Below are positions 7,393 through 14,441 of a DNA stretch of 64,000 bases, piece by piece. The DNA lies in the NCBI RefSeq assembly GCF_041737845.1, contig NZ_JBGSQX010000018.1:108660-172659 (forward strand). The letters are read 5' to 3'. Both the position numbers and the translations under genes were made by a program. Position 1 is the stretch's first letter, and each line of letters starts with the position of its first letter. The notes beneath the pieces were generated by a model that saw only the letters and a program-made list of their open reading frames with translations, was not told the origin of the DNA and searched no databases. Origin of the DNA: Desulfococcus sp041737845 (GTDB lineage Bacteria; Desulfobacterota; Desulfobacteria; Desulfobacterales; Desulfococcaceae).

Positions 7393-8225
7393 TTCATCCC
7401 CCCAAAGGTTATTCCCGGCCCGGGAGCGGCTGCGCCGGAATCGGATATGAGTTCCCCCACGAAACTCCCCACCGCCACCCGGCTCTTTATCCTGACGGGT
7501 ATGTGCCGGTGATCGGCCGACACCCACAGCTCTATTTTGGCATTCCGGCTCTTGCTGAAGACGCCGCCCACATGTTTGAGATCGGGATCCAGACGATAGG
7601 TGTCATAGTCCCTGCCGTTCACCCGGATCGTCTCCCTTCCGAGCACCCTCACCCGCCCGAGAACGCATTTCTTGCCGTCGCTCACGGGCCGATCGACCAC
7701 CTTCCCCGTCGCCAGGCCGACGGTGCGGACGAAATAGAAGGCGCCGAGCGGATCGAAGGCGCCCGACATCAGCGCCACGGGGTTCCTCGGACTGCCGAAA
7801 TTGGTATATACCGCCGTCTTGCGATGCCAGTCGAACCGGACGATGATATCGCCCTCATGGCGCCCTTCCCGCTGCTTTTTCCGGTACAGGATCGAATGGT
7901 CCATGGAAAGGTCCGTAAAGGACTCGATGCGGTTACGGACCTTGTAAATCTTGTCCAGGAAGCTGTTGGTCCCGGCGGTCAGCACGAACCGGCGGACGCT
8001 CCGGCCCTCCAAGGATGCATCGGGCAGCACCTCAAGGGTCGCCTCTCCCGCGGTGATGAACTCCCATTTTAGGGCGTAGACCAAGCGCTCGCCGGGCTGA
8101 AAGGCCGCCAGACCTTCCGGAGGGGCCTCCGCCGCGGCGACCCGCCCCATCATGCACCCCAGGGCCAGGAGCGCTCCTGCGGACGCCCGGAGGCGCAACC
8201 CCATCGATCGCCCGAGCCACCTCAC
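7389..8225 (-). CDS. DUF3108 exported protein
   Basis: A 278-residue protein with an N-terminal signal sequence (about 1-31, hydrophobic core ending AAAEA). The mature part is beta-rich, with segments such as GERLVYALKWEFITAGEATL, the usual opening of DUF3108 proteins. These are probably periplasmic or outer-membrane associated proteins of unknown role. It overlaps the upstream lipoprotein gene by four bases and the downstream pyrK-like gene by four bases, so all three are likely one transcript. Confidence 0.8.
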   Translation of the reverse strand: MRWLGRSMGLRLRASAGALLALGCMMGRVAAAEAPPEGLAAFQPGERLVYALKWEFITAGEATLEVLPDASLEGRSVRRFVLTAGTNSFLDKIYKVRNRIESFTDLSMDHSILYRKKQREGRHEGDIIVRFDWHRKTAVYTNFGSPRNPVALMSGAFDPLGAFYFVRTVGLATGKVVDRPVSDGKKCVLGRVRVLGRETIRVNGRDYDTYRLDPDLKHVGGVFSKSRNAKIELWVSADHRHIPVRIKSRVAVGSFVGELISDSGAAAPGPGITFGGMK

Positions 8226-8830
8226 AGGCCCGCGGCCCGGAGCAACCTGTCTCCGCCCAGGTCCTGAAGCGGGCCGAGTGGCCGCTTCTCATCGATCAGT
8301 TCGTCAATATTGGGCTTCCCACCGCTCAGCTTATACACCACCAGGTCTCCCTTAAGAATGATGAACGCATTGAATTCCCACCCGCTTACCTTCGTCTTGC
8401 GCCGGAAGCCGAAGAGGTCCATGAGAACATTGCCGAAACGCTCTTCATGAGATTTCTTCAACGCAAGCTCGTATGCCGTGCACGCATCCTTTGCGGCCAG
8501 GCAGTCCTGAACGCCCTCGTCGAGGTCTGATTTGGTGATGGAGTTGTTGGGCAAAAACCGGTGAAGGAGCTCAATGTAGGTCAGCAGGGTGATATTGGGG
8601 GTGACAAAGGGGTCGTAGCCGATCTGTTTCAGGTCCGCCACCGTCGTTTTGTAGGGAACAATCGTGTTGAAGGTGGTCCTGGCCTCGTCATAGGAACTCC
8701 AGGTCGTTATCGTATCGCGCTTGGCGCTGGGAAGCCAGCTACTGCATCCGACAAAGAGAACGCAAATAAGCAGCATTCCCACGGCCCGATGCCCAGGCAT
8801 CTTTTCTGAACCGGCTTCCAAGCTCATCAT
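8222..8830 (-). CDS. Predicted lipoprotein of unknown function
   Basis: A 202-residue protein with a hydrophobic N-terminus (about 16-28) ending in the lipobox LFVGC, so it is probably lipid-anchored at Cys29. The mature part has no family I can name. It contains SYDEARTTFNTIVPYKTTVADL, which resembles the helical start of periplasmic SmpA/BamE-like small proteins, but not convincingly. A strong ribosome binding site AAGGGGGA precedes two adjacent ATG codons. It leads a coupled group with the DUF3108 and PyrK-like genes. Confidence 0.65.
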   Translation of the reverse strand: MMSLEAGSEKMPGHRAVGMLLICVLFVGCSSWLPSAKRDTITTWSSYDEARTTFNTIVPYKTTVADLKQIGYDPFVTPNITLLTYIELLHRFLPNNSITKSDLDEGVQDCLAAKDACTAYELALKKSHEERFGNVLMDLFGFRRKTKVSGWEFNAFIILKGDLVVYKLSGGKPNIDELIDEKRPLGPLQDLGGDRLLRAAGL

Positions 8831-9421
8831 CGTCCCCCTTTATCCGTTTGTCCCCATTATCCTGTTTCGACGCGAAGGTCAACACGGACCGATTGCCGGC
8901 CGAGACCCATCCGATGCCATCTTCCCATGGATTCGAATGTTATCGTTTCCAAAACAAATTGTTACATCGCTTCCCCTCCGATGGATCATTACAGCCCATT
9001 GCGAAAAATGTCGCTCGTGTCGGAAACGGGCTGCCGTGAATCAGTGCCTCAAGGCGAATGATATCTCTCCTAACTTTCCGGTTTTGATTTCGATATTTTC
9101 ATCCAACCTTTTTATGCTCTCACCCCTTCCATATCGGAAGAGCTTTTTATTGACAGATATGTTGAAATGGGATTAATAGAAACGCTTTGACCAGCAAGTG
9201 AAAACTCAAGAGAGAGATCGCAGCAACCAGGATGAGGTTGACGGTGCGTCGCCGGCCGTCCCCGTTGTCCGCAGCATCGCCAGCGCCGGCAATTCCCGCT
9301 CGCCTGAAACGGCGCCCTCCGTTCACCCAAGACCTGCGGAGGCCCGCAAACGGTTAAAGCCGGGTTATCGGTCGAAACGGAGAACCGAGACCCACAACAA
9401 ATAAACGAGAGGTAATTGAAT
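8831..9421 (+). other. Intergenic region upstream of metF
   Basis: There is no convincing gene in these 591 bases. The first 150 are the divergent upstream region of the lipoprotein gene, with a weak TTGACC box on the minus strand near 8877-8882. From about 9180 the sequence would be a long leader for metF. It contains a small hairpin CAACC/GGTTG at 9224-9240, but no riboswitch that I can identify. Confidence 0.5.
9150..9178 (+). promoter_or_regulatory. Candidate metF promoter
   Basis: An exact TTGACA box is followed by 17 bases and TTAATA, with TAATAG one base on. Transcription from here gives a leader of about 235 bases before metF. The -35 box is perfect and the -10 box is poor. Confidence 0.4.
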
Positions 9422-10363
9422 ATGAAATCAGGCAGTAATTTGGAGAAGGTACTGAGAGCCGGACATTTTGCTTTCACAGGTGAACTCGGACCCCCGCGCG
9501 GCGCCAATGTGGAAGAAGTGAGACATAAAGCTCGCTACTTGAAGGGGATGGTCGATTCCGTCAACATCACGGACAATCAGACGGCCATGGTCCGGATGTC
9601 CAGCTGGGCGGCTTCACTGATCGCTATTCAAGAAGGCCTCGAACCCAATTACCAGATGGTCTGCCGTGACCGCAACCGGCTCGCCATGCAGGGAGACATT
9701 CTGGGGGCCTCGGCCCACGGTATCCGCAACATCCTGGCCCTTTCGGGGGACCACCAGCAGTTCGGGGATCATCCCAACGCCAAGGGCGTCTTCGATATCG
9801 ACTCTACCCAGCTGATTTCAGCCATCAAGAAGATGCGGGATGAATCCAAATTCATGAGCGGTCAGAAAATAGACGTCGCCCCCAAATTTTTTATCGGCGC
9901 CGCCGCCAACCCGTTTGCCGAGCCCTTTGAATGGCGGGTTCACCGCCTGGCCAAGAAAATCGAGGCCGGTGCGGATTTTATCCAGACCCAGTGCATCTAC
10001 AACATGAAAAAAATGCGGGAATGGGTCAGGATGGCCAACGAAATGGGTCTCACGGAGAAGGTGTACATCCTGGCCGGCGTCACCCCCATGAAGAGCCTTG
10101 GTATGGCCCGATACATGAAAAACAACGTCCCCGGAATGGACGTACCCGACGAGGTCATCGATCGCCTGAAGGGCGCCCCCAAGGGCAAACATGCGGAGGA
10201 GGGCATCAAAATGGCCTGCGAACAGATCGCGGAGTTCAAAGAGATGAAAGGCGTCGCGGGCGTCCATCTCATGGCCATCGAGTGGGAGCACAAGGTCCCT
10301 GAAATCGCCGAGCTGGCGGGCATGCTTCCCAGACCCACCTTTGACGACGCGCCGGTGGAATAG
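9422..10363 (+). CDS. metF: Methylenetetrahydrofolate reductase, MetF family
   Basis: MetF reduces 5,10-methylene-THF to 5-methyl-THF, for methionine synthesis or for the methyl branch of the Wood-Ljungdahl pathway. The 313-residue protein is a single TIM barrel: FTGELGPPRGA at the start, then SVNITDNQ, NILALSGDH with the conserved Asp, and AGADFIQTQCIYN, a family hallmark. The ATG at 9422 lies nine bases after GAGAGG; the TTG at 9416 is too close. There is no MetV partner alongside. The gene stands alone and ends at a strong terminator. The choice of pathway is inference from the phylum. Confidence 0.9.
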   Translation: MKSGSNLEKVLRAGHFAFTGELGPPRGANVEEVRHKARYLKGMVDSVNITDNQTAMVRMSSWAASLIAIQEGLEPNYQMVCRDRNRLAMQGDILGASAHGIRNILALSGDHQQFGDHPNAKGVFDIDSTQLISAIKKMRDESKFMSGQKIDVAPKFFIGAAANPFAEPFEWRVHRLAKKIEAGADFIQTQCIYNMKKMREWVRMANEMGLTEKVYILAGVTPMKSLGMARYMKNNVPGMDVPDEVIDRLKGAPKGKHAEEGIKMACEQIAEFKEMKGVAGVHLMAIEWEHKVPEIAELAGMLPRPTFDDAPVE

Positions 10364-10404
10364 CCTTCCCGCACACCGCGCCGCCGCTCCGACACAGACA
10401 TCCA

Positions 10405-10454
10405 GGCCGCCTGAACCCCCCGCCCCCCGGGGGCGGATTCAAGCGGCCTTTTTT
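10405..10454 (+). terminator. Rho-independent terminator of metF
   Basis: GGCCGC at 10405 pairs with GCGGCC at 10443, around an inner C-rich/G-rich stem. A run of six T follows at 10449-10454. It also lies at the 3' end of the convergent Cys-rich gene. Confidence 0.9.
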
Positions 10455-10457
10455 CAT

Positions 10458-10979
10458 TCAGGACGTGGTGCGGACAAACCCCTCTTCCAGGGCCTTGCGA
10501 AGGGATTTGATCTCCGCCACGACCCGAAATATCTCCGGGTCTGTTTCCCCACCCCCCCTTCTCAAAATGGCCGTCTGCGCCGGACAGAGATACCAGGTGC
10601 AGATCCACGGCCGGCAGAGCCGATCCAGCCGGCACCCCCTTGGACCCCAATAACGGCAGATCTCGTCCCAGGCGGAAATGGGCTGGGCCTCCGGCACCGG
10701 CAGACCGGCAAGGTGCAGCACCAGGAGGTCCGCGGTATCGAACCAGATCTTGGCCCCCAGGCAGCATGGCTCGGGGCAATGACGGCAGGTGCTCCGGCAC
10801 AGGGCGTCCAGCAGGGGCGACGCCAGCGCCAGCCGGTTACGAACAGCCCCGGCCGTCTCGGCAAGCGACGCGATCGCCGTTCCGTGTCGGGCCGCGAGCC
10901 AGGCGATGCTTCGGTTGACCTCGATCCAGACGTCCCGATCCCCCCAGGGCGGGCATCGAAGAGGTTCCACCGGTGTCAT
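10458..10979 (-). CDS. Cys-rich protein, YkgJ-like putative metal-binding
   Basis: A 173-residue soluble protein with eleven Cys. They include a cluster CRSTCRHCPEPCCLG (about 64-78) and a second group EICRYW, GCRLDRLCRP, WICTWYLCP (about 108-135). The pattern resembles the YkgJ family (CxxC, CC, then RP..C), which is thought to bind zinc or an Fe-S cluster. The start at 10979 has GGAG six bases upstream; a GTG at 10991 is possible. It lies 17 bases after comM on the same strand. The family assignment is tentative. Confidence 0.6.
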   Translation of the reverse strand: MTPVEPLRCPPWGDRDVWIEVNRSIAWLAARHGTAIASLAETAGAVRNRLALASPLLDALCRSTCRHCPEPCCLGAKIWFDTADLLVLHLAGLPVPEAQPISAWDEICRYWGPRGCRLDRLCRPWICTWYLCPAQTAILRRGGGETDPEIFRVVAEIKSLRKALEEGFVRTTS

Positions 10980-10996
10980 CCTCTTCTCCACGGCGA

Positions 10997-12529
10997 CTAA
11001 GGCCGTCCCCTGCGATCCAGACTCCGGTACTGGATGGCCTCGGAAAGATGGTCGATGCGGACCGTCTCCGACCCGTCCAGGTCGGCGATGGTCCGGCTGA
11101 TCTTGAGGATGCGGTTGTAGGCCCGGGCCGAGAGGCCCAGCCGGCTCACGGCGGTGGCCAGAAGGTCCGCGGATGCCTTGTCGATGGCGCAGTGCTTTCG
11201 GATATGGCGGCTGCCCATCTGGGCGTTGCAGTGGATGTTGGCCCGGGAAAAACGACGCGTCTGCAACGTGCGCGCGGCGGAGACCCGACGGCGGATGGCA
11301 GGCGATGACTCCGCCGGCGTTCCGGCGGCAAGCTCCTGGTACGGCACGGCCGGGACCTCCACGTGGATGTCGATCCGGTCCAGGAGCGGCCCGGAGATCC
11401 GGGATCGGTAGCGGTCGATCTGGCTCGGGGAGCATCGGCACTCGTGGGCCGCATCCCCCTGGTATCCGCACGGGCAGGGATTCATGGCGGATATGAGCAT
11501 GAATGCGGCGGGATAGGTCAGGCTGGAGTTGACCCTCGAGATGGTGACGGAGAGGTCTTCCAGGGGCTGGCGGAGCACCTCCAGGACATTCTTCTTGAAT
11601 TCCGGCAGTTCGTCGAGAAAGAGAACCCCGTTGTGGGCGAGACTGACCTCGCCCGGACGGGGGATCCGACCGCCGCCGATGAGGCCCGCGTCCGAGATCG
11701 TATGGTGGGGCGACCGAAACGGCCTCCGGACCACCAGGGCCTGGTCCTTTTCCAGGCCTCCGACCACGCTGTAAATCCGGGTGGTCTCGATGGATTCGTC
11801 GAAGGTCATGGGCGGCAGGATGGAGGGGATCCGCCGGGCCAGCATGGTCTTCCCCGAGCCGGGCGGGCCGATCATCATGAGATTGTGCGCCCCGGCCGCC
11901 GCGACCTCGAGGGCCCGCTTGACGTGCTCCTGGCCCATGACGTCGGAAAAGTCATCCCCATAGTGCTCCGATTCGGAAAACACCTCGTCGAGATTGGCCT
12001 CGACCGGCGGGATGGCCGCGAGCCCCCGGTAAAAGTCGACCACCTGGGCAAGGTGGGTGACGGGCAGCACGGAGATCTCCCTTACCACGGCGGCCTCCCG
12101 GCTGTTGTCCCGGGGAACCATGATCCCCCGATACCCGGCCCGCAGGGCGGTCAATGCCGCTGGGAGCGCGCCCCGGACCGGTTTGACCCGGCCGTCCAGG
12201 GAGAGTTCGCCCATGATCATATAGTCCGCCAGGACGTCCTTCGGGATGAGGCCCAGTGCGGCAAGAATCCCCAGGGCAATCGGAAGGTCCAGACCCGTGC
12301 CCTCTTTTTTGATGTCGGCAGGGGCCAGGTTGATGGTGATCCGATCGTCGGGAAAGGCATACCCGGAATTCTGGATGGCGGCCTTGACCCGCTCCTTGCT
12401 CTCCTTGACCGATGCCTCGGGCAGGCCGACCGTCGTAAAGGAAGGCAGCCCCGCCGAGATGTCCACCTCCACCTCCACCACATAGGCATCGATGCCGATC
12501 ACCGCACCGCTCGACACTTTGGATAGCAC
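10997..12529 (-). CDS. comM: ComM/YifB family Mg-chelatase-like AAA+ ATPase
   Basis: ComM is a hexameric helicase that promotes branch migration during natural transformation; in non-competent species its role is less clear. The 510-residue product has the ComM N-terminal Lon-like domain (about 1-170), an AAA+ domain with Walker A IGPPGSGKTML (about 217) and Walker B GVLFLDELPEF, the insert NPCPCGYQGD with further Cys, and a C-terminal lid domain with SARAYNRILKISRTIADL. Full length. The upstream gap holds short repeats. Confidence 0.94.
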   Translation of the reverse strand: MLSKVSSGAVIGIDAYVVEVEVDISAGLPSFTTVGLPEASVKESKERVKAAIQNSGYAFPDDRITINLAPADIKKEGTGLDLPIALGILAALGLIPKDVLADYMIMGELSLDGRVKPVRGALPAALTALRAGYRGIMVPRDNSREAAVVREISVLPVTHLAQVVDFYRGLAAIPPVEANLDEVFSESEHYGDDFSDVMGQEHVKRALEVAAAGAHNLMMIGPPGSGKTMLARRIPSILPPMTFDESIETTRIYSVVGGLEKDQALVVRRPFRSPHHTISDAGLIGGGRIPRPGEVSLAHNGVLFLDELPEFKKNVLEVLRQPLEDLSVTISRVNSSLTYPAAFMLISAMNPCPCGYQGDAAHECRCSPSQIDRYRSRISGPLLDRIDIHVEVPAVPYQELAAGTPAESSPAIRRRVSAARTLQTRRFSRANIHCNAQMGSRHIRKHCAIDKASADLLATAVSRLGLSARAYNRILKISRTIADLDGSETVRIDHLSEAIQYRSLDRRGRP

Positions 12530-12558
12530 ACCCGTCTCCTCTTTATTTTGAAGCTGTC

Positions 12559-12617
12559 AGGCTGAAGGAAAACGGAAAGATTACAGTCTTCAGCCTTCGG
12601 TCTTCAGCCTTCAGCCT
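12559..12617. repeat. Short direct and inverted CTTCAGCC repeats
   Basis: TCTTCAGCCTTC occurs at 12587-12598 and again at 12601-12612 (period 14). AGGCTGAAGG at 12559-12568 is inverted relative to CCTTCAGCCT at 12608-12617. They lie just upstream of comM and could be slippage-prone filler or a hairpin. Confidence 0.6.
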
Positions 12618-12711
12618 ATTTTTCCAAATCATAACAGAGCGCTGGAGCGAGCACAATGTATTTATCCCGCCCGAAGCCCCCGAAGTTTTTCCGGAATGTG
12701 TTGCCAAATCC

Positions 12712-12740
12712 TTGAACATTAGGCTAAAAGTGGTTAGAAA
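12712..12740 (+). promoter_or_regulatory. Candidate lpxC promoter
   Basis: TTGAAC, 17 bases, then TAGAAA, about 130 bases before lpxC. No other good match was seen in the 12530-12871 gap, which otherwise holds only the CTTCAGCC repeats. Confidence 0.42.
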
Positions 12741-12871
12741 TAACCATGCGGACGAACGATGTGCGGGAATATCGAGGCGGCGTCGACATCCGGCCCCGGA
12801 CGAGGATCACCGGCGGATCATCCGGCACCCCTTGGATTGGAACCGTCAACAGGAGTTGGAGGAGACACCCG

Positions 12872-13789
12872 ATGCAAACCCATCAGCAAACCCTGGCCAG
12901 GCCCGTTTCCTGTTCCGGTCTGGGTGTCCATTCCGGTAAAACCGTCAACCTGACCATCCAGCCGGCCCCCATCAACCACGGCATTCAATTCTCCCGGACA
13001 GACCTGCCGGGCAGCCCCAGAATCTCGGCCCATTTCAACCGGGTCGTGGACACCAGTCTGGCGACGGTCATCGGGGCCGACGGATGCATCGTCTCCACCA
13101 TCGAACACCTGATGGCGACCTTTGCCGGCCTTGCCATCGACAATGCACTGGTGGAGATCGATTCCTATGAGATCCCCATCATGGACGGAAGCGCCGGCCC
13201 CTTCACCCGCCTGGTCCGGTCGGGAGGCACGGCGGCTCAGAAAGGCCCCAAATGCTATTTCAGGGTCAAGGAACCGATCACCCTCGAGGAAAACGAAAAA
13301 TCGGTCACCATCTATCCGGCCCCCGTCTACAAAATCACCTGCACCATCGAATTTTCGCATCCCCTGATCCAGCGGCAGACCTATACCCTTGAGGTCACGC
13401 CCGAACGCTTCGAAAAAGAGATCAGCAGCGCCCGAACCTTTGGATTTCTCCACGAGGTCGAATATATGAAACGCTACGGCCTCGCCCGGGGCGGATCTCT
13501 CGACAATGCCGTCGTCGTCTCGGAAGACGGTGTGGTCAACGAGGGTGGCCTCCGGTTTCCGGACGAGTTCGTCCGCCACAAGATCCTCGACTGCCTGGGT
13601 GATTTTTCTCTGCTGGGGTTGCCCATACTGGGCCATATCGTCGCCCATCGCTCCGGGCATGCCTTCAACCATGCATTCCTGAAAACCTTCTTCCATCAGA
13701 AGGGATCATGGGAAACCCTCACCCTCGACAGCGCCTGCGGAATCGCGCCGGCCCGGGAAGAGGGCGGCCTCCGGAGTCAGCCTTTCTGA
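12872..13789 (+). CDS. lpxC: UDP-3-O-acyl-N-acetylglucosamine deacetylase
   Basis: LpxC is the zinc deacetylase that commits UDP-3-O-acyl-GlcNAc to lipid A synthesis, so the cell makes LPS. The 305-residue product has both LpxC repeats. Motifs include SGLGVHSGK near the N-terminus, the zinc ligand in STIEHLMATFAG, and HKILDCLGDFSLLG with the other His and Asp ligands. A catalytic His follows in HRSGHAFNHAF. The ATG at 12872 has GGAGGAGA at correct spacing. An upstream in-frame extension of 42 codons lacks similarity and overlaps the promoter. It starts the run lpxC-DUF4390-ntrYX-rsmD-coaD. Confidence 0.94.
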   Translation: MQTHQQTLARPVSCSGLGVHSGKTVNLTIQPAPINHGIQFSRTDLPGSPRISAHFNRVVDTSLATVIGADGCIVSTIEHLMATFAGLAIDNALVEIDSYEIPIMDGSAGPFTRLVRSGGTAAQKGPKCYFRVKEPITLEENEKSVTIYPAPVYKITCTIEFSHPLIQRQTYTLEVTPERFEKEISSARTFGFLHEVEYMKRYGLARGGSLDNAVVVSEDGVVNEGGLRFPDEFVRHKILDCLGDFSLLGLPILGHIVAHRSGHAFNHAFLKTFFHQKGSWETLTLDSACGIAPAREEGGLRSQPF

Positions 13790-13793
13790 CATC

Positions 13794-14363
13794 ATGGCGC
13801 TTTCGAAATACCGGAACATCGGCGTCATCTGCTTTCTGACCCTGATGCTGCAGTTCCCCGCGGCGGTTGTCCGGGGGGCGGTCATCGCAGACATTTCCGT
13901 CACGAACAGCCGGGAGGACCTGCTGCTCTACCTGAAGGTCAAGGACGCCTTCACGAGGCCGATCCTGGATGCCGTGTCGAGCGGCCTCCCCACCACCTTC
14001 TCGTTCTTCATCATCCTTGAGGAGGTCCGATGGCTCTGGGCCAACCAGACCCTGGCGGAAGAGACCCTCTCTCATACGATCAAGTATTCCAACCTCAAAA
14101 AGGAATTCACCGTGAGGCGATCCTGGGAAGAGGAGATTCCCGTGCCCCTGAAAACAATCGAGGAGGCCCGGGAGCGGATGACCCGGATCGACGGATTCAA
14201 GGTGGTCCGGCTGGACCGCCTCAAGAAGGGCAAAACCTACCGGATCCAGGCCAAAGCCAAACTCAGCAAAATGAATCTGCCGTTTTATCTCCGCACCATC
14301 ATGGTGATGGCGTCCATGTGGGAGTTCGAAACCGACTGGCACACCATCGAATTCACATACTGA
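13794..14363 (+). CDS. DUF4390 exported protein
   Basis: A 189-residue protein with a signal peptide (hydrophobic 9-28) and a beta-rich mature part: VIADISVTNSREDLLLYLKV, then FSFFIILEEVRW, and the end WEFETDWHTIEFTY. This is the DUF4390 pattern. It lies four bases after lpxC and just before the NtrY-like kinase, an arrangement common in this phylum. It could modulate the sensor from the periplasm, but that is inference from position. Confidence 0.8.
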   Translation: MALSKYRNIGVICFLTLMLQFPAAVVRGAVIADISVTNSREDLLLYLKVKDAFTRPILDAVSSGLPTTFSFFIILEEVRWLWANQTLAEETLSHTIKYSNLKKEFTVRRSWEEEIPVPLKTIEEARERMTRIDGFKVVRLDRLKKGKTYRIQAKAKLSKMNLPFYLRTIMVMASMWEFETDWHTIEFTY

Positions 14364-14441
14364 CAGAGATCTCCATGCCGCCCGGTGCCGTTGCGATGCG
14401 TTCTTGGCATCAAATATAAAACCATTTTCCCCGATCATGCC

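Noticed and set aside
7393..7527. Upstream extension of the PyrK-like gene
   Set aside because: It overlaps the DUF3108 coding region, and the ATGA junction with a good ribosome binding site marks the true start.
9198..9404. Small 68-codon open frame before metF
   Set aside because: It starts with GTG, has no ribosome binding site, and its composition is that of random high-GC sequence. It more likely belongs to the metF leader.
10458..10979. MetV-type partner of MetF
   Set aside because: The Cys-rich protein is convergent to metF and lacks the conserved core of MetV; it fits a YkgJ-like metal site better.
11359..11366. CCACGTGG core resembling a parS site
   Set aside because: It lies inside comM in codons for conserved residues, the flanks do not match a parS consensus, and it is far from parAB.
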